A stretch of DNA of 64,000 bases from Aurantiochytrium sp. KH105. Lineage: Eukaryota; Sar; Bigyra; Thraustochytrida; Thraustochytriidae. The notes beneath the pieces are model-generated. The model saw only the letters and a list, made by a program, of their open reading frames with translations. It did not search any database and had not been told where the DNA came from. Positions 30,801-40,000 of this stretch are shown piece after piece (within the stretch, counting starts at the first letter, position 1; the number at the start of each line of letters is the position of its first letter). The stretch lies in contig BGKB01000083.1 in the NCBI GenBank assembly GCA_003116975.1, positions 284,504-348,503 of the forward strand, written 5' to 3'. A program made the translations under genes and the position numbers.

Positions 30801-31170
30801 TCGTTGCAGGGCTGTGGCCAAGTCTGCGTCTTGCGCCTCGGCGAAGAGCGACAGGAGTCGGGCGGCCAGCTCTCTGGCCACCTTTTCGCAGTCTTCGTCT
30901 GTCATGGAGGCGTCCAGGAGGCCGTCGGACATTTGTGTCTGCTGCATGCGGAGCACCTGCTGCTGCTGCTGCTGCAAGAGTGCCCGCTGCTGCTGCTGCT
31001 GCTGCTGCTGCTGCATCTGTGCCTGCTGCGTCTGCGCCAGGGACGAGAGTGGCGGCGGCGGCTGTTGCTGCTGCTGCTGCCGCTGCTGCTCTGGCTCGCC
31101 GACCCGCTTCTTCCGTTTCTTGGCCGGCGACCGCTTCCGCTTCGCGCCCCCCTGCTGCTGTTCCTGCTGT

Positions 31171-31239
<69 letters not shown>

Positions 31240-31388
31240 CGCGCGCCCTGCTCGCGCTCCTTGCCGCCTTCCGCGCGCGCCCTCGCGTCGTCGGCGTCGC
31301 CCTTGTTGTTGTTGTTGTGCACGGCGGGCGCCAGGCCCGCCAAGTCCGCGCCCGCGACCCCGCCGGGGGCCCCAGCCCGCGCGAGCAT
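27873..31388 (-). CDS. Polyglutamine-rich nuclear protein with two Tudor-like modules
   Basis: 1171 aa from the first ATG at 31388; the frame is open to 31565 without another ATG. In order: an Asn/Gln-rich start with a 25-residue Gln tract; a basic KRKRSPAKKRKKR nuclear-localisation-like stretch; more Gln tracts; a helical region (about 30550-30900) and a long Gln- and Glu-rich coiled coil (about 30030-30500); an acidic/basic disordered region; a first Tudor-like module (about 29400-29610, with VGKRVRVQWEGQWYPAKC); a long KE-rich disordered stretch; and a second near the end (about 27945-28125, with GRRLKVLWPLEKEYFIGTV and YDDGDVEWL). The second resembles the Tudor/PWWP-type module of Pds5-like and related chromatin proteins. 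The first ATG may not be the true start. A chromatin or transcription co-regulator is likely; no named orthologue. Confidence 0.75.
31164..31238 (-). repeat. CAG/CAA tract encoding 25 glutamines
   Basis: Seventy-five bases of CTG (plus strand) with two TTG interruptions, read as glutamine on the minus strand; it continues as Glu then three more Gln to 31152. The two interruptions lie near one end, so most of the tract is a pure CAG run. Shorter CAG tracts occur at 30955-31020 and 31061-31090 in the same gene. Confidence 0.92.
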
Positions 31389-32625
31389 CCCGCGCGCGCG
31401 ACGCGCCTCCTCGCGCGCCTCTCTCCCGCCGCGCGTCTCCTCCGCGCCGCCGCCGGGCTGCCGCGCGGCGCCTCGCGCGGCCCCGCGCGCGCTGCTGCCG
31501 CTGCTGCCGCCGTCGCGCGCCGTCGCCGCGATGCCGCTCTGCTGCCTGCCGCGTTTCAAATTCAAACTCTTGCGCTTCTTTCTTTCTTTCTTTCCTTCTT
31601 TTTTCTTTCTTTTTCTTTCCTCCTTCCTCCCTCCTTCCTTCTTCCCTGCTTTCTTTCTTCGCGCGATTCGCGCCCGTCCCGGCTTCGCCCCGCGTCCGCC
31701 GCAGCACGGGCCCGCCCGCGCGCTTTTGCCTCGTCCCTCGCCGCCCGCCGAAGAGACGCGGCCACTCGAGCCCGCGAGCCCGCCGCGCGCACCTGGCTTG
31801 TGTTTTCTTGGCCTCGCGCGCGCGCAAGGCCGGCCGGACGCCCGGCCGGACGCCGCGCGGAGCGGAGCAGAGCAGAGCGGATCGGGGGCGAGAGAGGTAC
31901 GCGCGGCGGGCTAGCTTGACTGCGAGGCCGCGCTCGCTGGGGAAATCAAAATCAACGCGTCCGCAGGAGAAGGGGTGCGAGGAGGCGCGCTCCAGCCCGA
32001 AGACTGCAGCTCGCTCGCGCGCGAGCTCGCTCGCAGGACGGCTGGCGCGAGGACAGCGCACTGCAGCGCTCGCGGCGCCGCCGTCCGCTTCCCGCCCCCG
32101 TCTCGAGCCGTGGCAGCTGCCGCACGCAGTCTTGACCTCTCGCCCGAGGTCAGGTCTCGCGGCGCCGGTTCGTCGAGGGCAGTGAAAGACCTTCACTCGA
32201 GTCCCGACTTTCCACGATCGACAAAGACAGACAGACAGACAGTCTGACAGACAGTCTGACAGTCAGAGCTGCCAGCGCCTCCAACGCCCGCGTCTGCCCT
32301 GCCTTCGCGCGGCTCCCGCGCCTCCCTTCGCGCGTCTCTTGCGCCCCTCGCGTTTTTCGCGCGTGCGTCAGTCAATCGTCCCGCTGCCGCGGCGGCTTGC
32401 TCTTCTTGATTGTTGTATGCAACACTGACTAGCACACGTGCCGCGCGATCTCGCTGCTCTCGCCGCGCCCCGCGTCGCCGCACGCCGCGCTCAGCTCTGC
32501 TGCGCACAGCTCTGCTGCGCTGCTCTGCTCTGCTCTGCTGCACGGCGGAGTGCTGCTCTGTCGCGGCGGCTGGGCTCGCGTCGCGCGCCTTGACAGTCGG
32601 AGTAGGCCCGGCACGTGACGTCGTG

Positions 32626-32712
<87 letters not shown>

Positions 32713-33318
32713 TCGACTTGCGCTCTCACGCGCAAGTGCGGAATACCCCGCGCGCAAATGCAGAATGCGCCCCGCGCAAGTGCGGATTGCGGCCGCGCGC
32801 CCCCGGCGAGCTGAGCCTCCCCGCCCCAGTACGGTACCGGTACGATACCGCCACCACAGCTGGCGCCGTCGAAGAGTGCGAGCGGGGGAAGGCGACGACG
32901 ACGGACGAATTTGCAGCGCGACTCGAAGATGCGAGGACCCGGGCCGCGGGCTGAGATCCCGGAACAGGGCAGGGAGTGAGGGAGTTGAGGGCGAAAGGTG
33001 AAAATGTGGACAAAGCGAAGGGACGGCGAGCGCGAACGGGCCGGATGGCTGGCTGGCTGGCTGGCTGCCTCGGGGACCCTTCTGGGGACTTCTTGGCGGG
33101 CTTTGGGGACATAGATTCATGCGTTTTCAACGGCGTGCGTGTCTGACGACACGACGGAGTCCTGGGGGCTCGTGAAAAGCAGATTAGAGTGCCTGCTTAG
33201 AAGCAATACAGGTAGGGTGAACTTTGTTGATGTTTATATTTTGAAAAAAGGGTAAGAAAGTAATCAGCATTTCCATCTCGATTGAAACTTTCACTCATCG
33301 GGGAGTCATGACGTTCCA
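31389..33318. other. 1.9-kb GC-rich spacer with a long CTTT array
   Basis: Upstream of the polyglutamine gene. It holds pyrimidine-rich stretches (31576-31660), a TGTC/GACA cluster (32226-32265), a long CTTT array (32626-32714), three copies of a CGCAAGTGCGGA-like unit just after it (about 32723-32790) and a CTGG run (33047-33065). Long ORFs here are low complexity and mirrored on the other strand. No gene is seen. Confidence 0.6.
32626..32714. repeat. CTTT tetranucleotide microsatellite (about 22 units)
   Basis: Uninterrupted CTTT over 89 bases, the longest pure simple repeat in the window. Confidence 0.95.
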
Positions 33319-35250
33319 TCATCCTTTGTGGAGCAAAGGCTTGGATAAAGTCTTCCCATTGCTATTTTCAGGCACCTTCATGATGGGCACCTTTTGCTGC
33401 AGCCTCGCGCTCACACGCCTCCGGGAATATGCACGAGAAAACCAGGACGCCCAAAGCGACTGTGGACCCGACCCAAGGCGCGCGAGAATGGCACGCTGCT
33501 GGACCCCTGCGCCAATTCCCAGTTGCTCGAGCATTTCCTCATCGATATTCAAGCACGCGCACTTAGAAACCAGACCGGCGTTAAAGATAATCACGATTGC
33601 CGAGCGCGAGACCTTGTCCTTTTGCAGCAAGACTTTCGACACGCGTGAACCAGAGATAAATGTTAGAAAGTCCACTGCGGCTCCAAATTGGGACTGGCGC
33701 GCCACGTCCAAAGCAGTACAACCTCGCTGGTCCGCGGCCTGCACATCTGCGCCCGCAGACCAACAAGCCTGCACGCACTGCAAACGTTGAACCATTATTT
33801 CCGGAGACGACAAGCTCTTTCGTTCGCAAGCAAGCCGAAGCGCCGCATCAAGCTTAAGCTTCTCCTTCTTCTCCTTCTTCTCCTTCTTCTCTGCGCAACC
33901 ATGCGAAAGCAAGGCATTCACGATCTCATATCCACCGTGGCTACAAGCATGCATGAGGGCGGTAAAGCCTGTCTGCGACAAAATCTCGGGATCTGCACCT
34001 CGCTCGAGCAGAAGGTTAACAGTCGCGCTGAATCTAAACAGGCATGCGAACATGAGCGCTGTTGAGCCATCCTGAGTTCGAAGGTTTATTTCTGCCCCAT
34101 GCTTGAGCAAAGCGTCAACGAGGTCGCAGTTTGCGCTTGCACTGGCAAGCATCAAGGCGGTCACTCCTTCGTGGTCCTGTACGTTCGGGTCAGCGCCACG
34201 CCTTAGCAAGAGCTTTGCGATGCTGGGGTTTCCGCAGGAGCATGCCAGCATGAGCGCTGTGGCCCCGCTATTTGCACGGACATGGAGGTCAGCACCTGCC
34301 GCAATAAGCGCCTCGACAAGATTGATTGACCTTGCTCGGCAGCTCGACAGCATGAGCGGGGTTCTGCCAGTATCGTCCATTGCGCACGGACGCGCGCCGT
34401 GCGCTAGCAACAAATGCGCGATTTCATTTTGCTTCGCCTGGCAGGCTTGCACGAGTGCCATGTCCAGCTGCTGCGCAGAGAGACCGAGCTTGAGGATACG
34501 CATTGCAATGTCTGTGTGCCCAGAACGAATCACATGTTCCATCGACAACGACGTGCATGCGAGATTTCCGTTGTGTTCAATGACGAATCGAGCCACGTTC
34601 AGAAGATTGAATTTAAGCGCGAGCTGGAAAGCATCGAGTCCATCAGCCCGCTCGGCCGTGTAGTCTGCGCCGTATTTGAGCATCAAGTCACAGAGTTGTG
34701 GATTTCGATAGCGAATAGCGAGCAAGAGTGCAGTGCTTCCGTCGCGAGACCGCTTTTCCATATCCGCGCCTCGTGCAATGAGCGCAGCTGCAGCTGCTGG
34801 CTGATTGTACTGAATTGCAAGCAATAGTGCCGTGTCGCCATTGTTGGCGCGCGATTCGATGCGAATATCGTGCTCGATCATTGTCAGAGCAGCATCTTCG
34901 TGCCCGTTGCGAAGAGCAAACATCAATGGAGTGTATCCCGCCTCGTTTTCGAGGTCAGCAATGCCGCCAAGCGCCATCATACAGTCGATTGCCTGCGGTA
35001 GACCTCGCCACGAACATGCCATGTGTAAGGGGGTGTCCCCGCGTTTGTTGCGCACATTGATCTGCGCCCCGGCCCCAACAAGTTCATTTGCAGTCGCGAT
35101 GTTGCCTCTCATACACGCGAGGTGCAGCGCGGTATCGCCAGCTGCATTTCTGGCGCCAACCCTCGCGCCTGAAATGAGAGCTTTCTCGACCTGTTCCGCC
35201 GTGCCCGCCCTCAAGAGCTCATCCTCGACGCTCTGCGTCATTTCCCACAT
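33319..35250 (-). CDS. Ankyrin-repeat protein with a SAM-like C-terminal segment
   Basis: 643 aa from ATG 35250; the frame is open back to 35295 without an ATG, and a second Met is three codons in. About fourteen ankyrin repeats of 33 aa fill residues 15-480, several near consensus (for example GDTALHLACMRGN, GATALMLACSCGN and GVTALMLASAS). A short Lys/Glu insert (EKKEKKEKKEK) follows and then one or two more repeats. Near 555-585 a helical segment with NIDEEMLEQLGIGAGVQQRAIL recalls the end of a SAM domain. The C-terminus is basic. Ankyrin arrays bind other proteins and have no catalytic role; the partner is unknown. No membrane segment was seen. The gene is divergent from the VOC-like gene. 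Confidence 0.88.
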   Translation of the reverse strand: MWEMTQSVEDELLRAGTAEQVEKALISGARVGARNAAGDTALHLACMRGNIATANELVGAGAQINVRNKRGDTPLHMACSWRGLPQAIDCMMALGGIADLENEAGYTPLMFALRNGHEDAALTMIEHDIRIESRANNGDTALLLAIQYNQPAAAAALIARGADMEKRSRDGSTALLLAIRYRNPQLCDLMLKYGADYTAERADGLDAFQLALKFNLLNVARFVIEHNGNLACTSLSMEHVIRSGHTDIAMRILKLGLSAQQLDMALVQACQAKQNEIAHLLLAHGARPCAMDDTGRTPLMLSSCRARSINLVEALIAAGADLHVRANSGATALMLACSCGNPSIAKLLLRRGADPNVQDHEGVTALMLASASANCDLVDALLKHGAEINLRTQDGSTALMFACLFRFSATVNLLLERGADPEILSQTGFTALMHACSHGGYEIVNALLSHGCAEKKEKKEKKEKLKLDAALRLACERKSLSSPEIMVQRLQCVQACWSAGADVQAADQRGCTALDVARQSQFGAAVDFLTFISGSRVSKVLLQKDKVSRSAIVIIFNAGLVSKCACLNIDEEMLEQLGIGAGVQQRAILARLGSGPQSLWASWFSRAYSRRRVSARLQQKVPIMKVPENSNGKTLSKPLLHKG

Positions 35251-36081
35251 CGTTCGTGCTGCTCGCAATCTCCGTGCCGCGAGGTCTCCCGCCAAGGCCA
35301 GCCAAGCTTAGCTACTCTCGTAATCTTCTCCCCAATTTCGCTTTGCTCGCTCGCCGACCACCTGGCCTCGGCCAGCCCATCTTCGTCCGTCAAGCGCGAG
35401 GCTCCTTCACTTTCTGTGACGAGAAATGCCTTGTGGCTGCCCGGTTCTCCGAGTCCGGATCCGGGGACCCCTTCTCAACCCTCGCGTGGTGTACCTTCTC
35501 GCGTCCTGGACGGAGAACTCTGGACGGAGAACTCGAGGTGTGCTCTCTCCTGCTCGCTCGATCACAGCCGCCTCCAGCTGCGCTTGGAGAACGAGCACGC
35601 CATGAACAACTTAGGCCACTCCAAGAAGAGCTGTACTTTGAGACCCCGGCCTAGCAGAAGAAGTAGAAGAAGACGAAGACGAAGACGAAGACGAGGAAGA
35701 GAACATGAGATGGCAATGGCGACAATGATGTTGACGTTGGAGGCCCTTCGAGCTGGACAAGGAGATGCAGGAGGGCGCCAAGGTCGGGACGACGGAGACG
35801 GAGAGGGGAGGAGCGACTCGGTCCGCCCGACCGCGGCGGAGTCCATGGCGATCCAGAAGTTGCAGCTGCACACGCTCGAGACGCTCCTCCTTCTTGCGCA
35901 AAAGTAGTGGCAGTATAGTTCTCACTGGCAAGATGTCGCCTCGAGCGGCCTGTCCGACGACGACGACAATGACGACGACGAACAGAACCCAAAGCCTGAC
36001 TTGGCCGGCGAGCAGCAGCTGCAGGCTGCAGAGAGGAACAGGCAAGCAGACAGGAAAAGGCAGAGCTCGTTTCTCGCGGCG
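35251..36081. other. Divergent spacer with a candidate upstream exon
   Basis: Between the ankyrin and VOC-like starts. It contains an open frame (ATG 35710 to TAG 35905-35907) in the same phase as the VOC-like gene, described separately. Outside it, a GAAGAC-rich stretch (35655-35700) and nothing else recognised. Confidence 0.5.
35710..35907 (+). other. Candidate upstream exon of the VOC-like gene
   Basis: A 65-codon frame, ATG 35710 to TAG 35905-35907, ending in a helical LQLHTLETLLLLAQK. It is in the same phase as the VOC-like gene 175 bases downstream, and the DNA between is also open (apart from this one stop) with an acidic peptide SGLSDDDDNDDDE. An intron from GT 35904 to CAG 36041 (138 bases, like the 137-base MRE11 intron) would join the two in frame. 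The proposed acceptor lacks a pyrimidine tract, so this is only a hypothesis. Confidence 0.25.
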
Positions 36082-36897
36082 ATGGCGAATCTGGTGGCAC
36101 TCGTGAGCGGAGACGCTCCCGCGGCATGGCAGCGTGCGGGCTTCGCGCTAAGCCGAGCGCCCGTGCCGAGCTTTCTCGCCAAGTACGGGTGCTCGGCCTG
36201 GCTCAATTTGCCGACGCAGAACAGGCGGCTTGCGGTCGGTCTTGGCGCGGAGAGCACGGAACACATTAAATCTGGCATCTCCGCGTGGGTATGGGCAGGG
36301 CTCAAGGACAAGAGCCCTCAGGCTGTAGGCGACTTTGCTTCCCTCGCCATCTCGGATGCCGAAGCCGAGGCAGCCTTCGAGAGCGATGTCAATGCTGGCT
36401 CGCGCGATGATGAACACCCGAACGGCATTGTCAACATCGATCAAGTCGTCTTGAGAACGCTCGACATGGACAGCTCGCTCCAGTCCTTCGAGGCGGCCGG
36501 CCTCAAGCTCTTGCGCAAGCGCGACGACTTGTATCCCGGCACGACGCAGGCGTTCATCAGGCCCTGCGACGATGTTATTCTCGAGATTGTATCGGTAACT
36601 CCTGAATTGCGCAAGAAGCAGGCCAAGATGACCAATCAAATGGTTGCCTTTAACGAAATCGAGAATAGCATTTGGGGCCTTACATACGTTGTCAAAGACA
36701 TTGAGGCTGCCGCAGAGATGTTCAGCCCTAACATTAGCAAGGTCAACAACGCAAAACAGCCTGGACGCAAAATCGCGACCTTGCGCAGCGAGCAGCTCGG
36801 CCTGCGCGCGGCCATTGCGATCATGTCTGCTCACGTCAAGTTGCCTCCTGGACAGGACGCTGCTGTGCCCTCGTCGCCGCCTTCGGCCAAGCTCTAA
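36082..36897 (+). CDS. VOC/glyoxalase-like domain protein
   Basis: 271 aa from ATG 36082; the frame is open upstream to 35908 without an ATG. The N-terminal third is unrecognised. From about 110 a glyoxalase-like region begins (IVNIDQVVLRTLDMDSSLQSFE), with a first beta-alpha-beta-beta-beta unit ending near DVILEIVSV and a second half (IWGLTYVVKDIEAAAEMF) that resembles the paired second unit of VOC proteins. No clear His or Glu metal ligands are kept at the usual positions, so it may be non-catalytic or use another site. It differs from the VOC-EF-hand protein at 20017-21303. The end is 164 bases from the end of the channel gene. An upstream exon is possible. Confidence 0.65.
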   Translation: MANLVALVSGDAPAAWQRAGFALSRAPVPSFLAKYGCSAWLNLPTQNRRLAVGLGAESTEHIKSGISAWVWAGLKDKSPQAVGDFASLAISDAEAEAAFESDVNAGSRDDEHPNGIVNIDQVVLRTLDMDSSLQSFEAAGLKLLRKRDDLYPGTTQAFIRPCDDVILEIVSVTPELRKKQAKMTNQMVAFNEIENSIWGLTYVVKDIEAAAEMFSPNISKVNNAKQPGRKIATLRSEQLGLRAAIAIMSAHVKLPPGQDAAVPSSPPSAKL

Positions 36898-37061
36898 GAA
36901 CCTAATAATTGTTTCACATGCAACAGATTTTGGCCCCTCGACAAGGAGGATTGCTTTACGCGAAAGCGTTCACACTTCCAAATTTTTGAAACAAAGTCGT
37001 CGTGGCATCTTCCACAAAGTTCATGAAACACAACCTACTCTTGTTCTTTGTCTGCTTGAAA

Positions 37062-40000
37062 TCAGATGCAAAAGAGCAGGTCTTCGATATCGCCTGTCGA
37101 GGTACTTCCACCGCTACTACTCTGGCTTTCAGACGTCAGCGAAGACACGGATTGGCCTTCCCAACGAAGCGCCGAAGGCTTGCGGCTCTCCTGCTTTGAG
37201 ACACTTTTGCGCCGCACCTTTTTCTTGTGAGCTGTCACGAGCTCCACCGCGGCAAATTCCAAATGCTCGCGCTCTTCACGCGCAAGCTTGAGAAAGGGAA
37301 ATCGGTCCGATAGACGATCCGCAAAGTGAATACGCAATAGCTCCTTGAATGCCGGCGAGAAAAGCTCACGGAAACGCACATCTTCCACAATAATCCTAAC
37401 AAAATTGCGCACATGAGGAAAACCGCGATCCAGCAAAGAAACCTGATGCACACATTGCACTCCCATTTCGATGAAAAACAGGTGCGAAAACACTAGAATA
37501 TCCGCGAGACCCATTTCTTCTCCACAAAGATACTCGCCCAAGCTACTGGCCTCAAGCTCGGCCAAAAGGTCATCCAAAACCTTCAAGATTGACTCCATCT
37601 GAGCGAGATGAAGCATGTTTTGACCTTCGCGATGCGCCAGGCTACCAAACTCTTGCAGACGAAGCTTGGCCACTGCGTCTCTCTCATTCTGCCTCACCAA
37701 GGCTGTCACCTGAAGAGGACTGTGTTCCACGTCTTGCGCATCACCATGAAACTTGGCCGTAAATAAGATTAAAAACGGTTCTGCAAACTCAGGCATGGAA
37801 CTCTTAAAGGACTCTCGACGCGAAAATTGCTCCACCCAGGCATTCACGCGAGGGAAACCCTCGGCCGTCAGCTCAAACCCGTGAAACCAGGCACAACACA
37901 CTTTTACAATGCGCCAAATCGAAGTGACCAGGGCCACGTCAGCCACTGCGCACGTTGGACCCAACAGAAAGGGCCCGCCCGAGTCCGCAAGCTGAGTCTC
38001 CATCGCGCCCAAGAGCTCGCACATTTCGCGTCGTTTAGCCGCACGCGTAGGGTCGTTCGTCTTCGCCTTGAGGTATGCTTCGCAAATGGCATCGCACGCG
38101 TTAAAGAGTGCCATCTCCGCGCAGCCGTCCACGCGAGAGACCCCCTCGAGCCGCAAGGGCTTGTCCAATGTCGCGTACCTCTGCGTAAAAAGCCGCTGCA
38201 TTGTATTGAGCACAATTTGAGACTCGTTCGTCCATACACCATTCCAATAAATACTAGGGCACTTTCCAGTGCTAGAAGCTTCCGTGAACCACGCCGGCTT
38301 GTCGAGCAAGTCGATCTTAACAGTATGATGCGGAATGCCCGCTTCCATCGCGACCATCTCCACCACGCGTGAAAAGGGACACACTTTGGTCAAAAACTCA
38401 TCGCGATGCACACATCCAATTGCCAAGTACACCTTGTTCATCTCAAACGAGGGACCTGCCATGCCTCCCTTCACGCTGACGGATCCGTCTGCCGCCACGC
38501 AAATCGTATCTTTGCCATAACTCGACATGAGCGTTGTCACCATATCCTCTTCTGCGGCCTTGCGAGACGCTGTGCTGCGGCACCGCAGCGGCTGCCACGC
38601 AGGGAACTTGCGCTCGTAGTGAGCTGCGGCATTCAAGACATAAAATGGCGTCGCGCCTTCAGTCTCGGAGGTTTCACGCATCAACGCTGTCCGCGCCATC
38701 GCAGTCACATACCGCTGCAGTCGCGATAGACCATGTCGCTCCGCGCAAAAACCAGCCATGGGCCGCAAGACACGCTCGAGGCAATAATGTAAGTGCGGAG
38801 CAAGAATGAGGTCATCCAGGCCCACTTCCCTTGCACCAGACAGAAAAGGATACCATGTCAGCGTGACAGTCTGCGCTTTTGTGTCCTCGCCGGTATTGTC
38901 GGTCGCTTCATTTGCCGCAAGAATCGTTTCGAGCGGTTGTAAAACGCTGAGCAAAGTCGCTAGACATTTAGCATCAACCTCGTCGCGCTGTGGCTCGACG
39001 CCAGAGCCGTCTGGTCGCATCATATAAGCATCCGTTGCCGCCTCAAGCTCCTCGCAAATGCGAAAAACATCAGCATAGCTGGTGCGCCGAGGCAGTCGGT
39101 CAAAGTCTGCGCGGTACAGCTCGTGCAAGACGTCGAGAATGGCTTTATCCCCCACGGTGACCCTTTCGTCGGGGCCAGGACCCAAAAGCATAGGCACTTG
39201 ATCGGGACCAACCCAAGTTGGCGGGTCGGCAGCATCAACCAGCACCGTGTTGTGCGGAATGCCCAAAGCGCGCATGACCATTTCCACCTTTTGCGAAGAG
39301 GGGCAATTGCGCACGAGACGATCCCCGCGGTGGCCCACGCCAATGCAAAGAAAAGCTCTGGACCCGTTTGCAGGTGGGCGCTCCTTTACTTTACGCTGCT
39401 GGCGCAAACGTTTCAGTCGGCTCTGATCTGACCCGAGCACCTCATCCATGTTACCAGCCCCGGCTGCCTTGATGTTGAGTACAATCTTGCCTCGAGCTTC
39501 TTCGGGGTTCATGGCCAGCATTTCTCGCATTTTCTCAGGACTCGAGAATATCACAAGGTGAACATGGCGTTCAAGCACGTCGAAAAAGGACCAGGTCGCG
39601 ACCGGGAGATCGTGCGTGCGATTTGCGCGCTTGGCCTGCGCCGGAAACTTGCGGTGCAAGTAGCGCATAATATCTCTCGAATTGTGCGTCCACTTCCCTT
39701 CATAGTAGATTGTGGGCGTGCGTCCGGTCGGCACAGCCTCCGTAAACCACGCGGGCTTGGCGTTCCAGTCAATGTCAATAACTTGATGAGGTATACCGGC
39801 AACAACGAGGAACATGTATACCATTCGCGAGTATGGGCACATGCGCGCAAGATAGTTTTTGATGCGGATGCAACCATAGCAAAGGTACACTGTGCCTACC
39901 AATGGTTCATCTGGCAGCGTTGTCACGACTGCAGCGTGCGTCGCATCGTTCCGTAAACTCGTGTCTCGCCCTTGGAACCGGCCAACTCTTGCACTGCGGC

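Noticed and set aside
30526-32196. Several ORFs of 400-490 codons on both strands over the polyglutamine gene
   Set aside because: These are the poly-Leu, poly-Ala and poly-Cys frames of the CAG/CTG tracts plus GC-rich spacer; only the minus-strand Gln frame continues into recognisable domains.
36082-36897. Second VOC protein considered a duplicate of the VOC-EF-hand protein
   Set aside because: They share only the fold; ligand residues, length and flanking domains differ.
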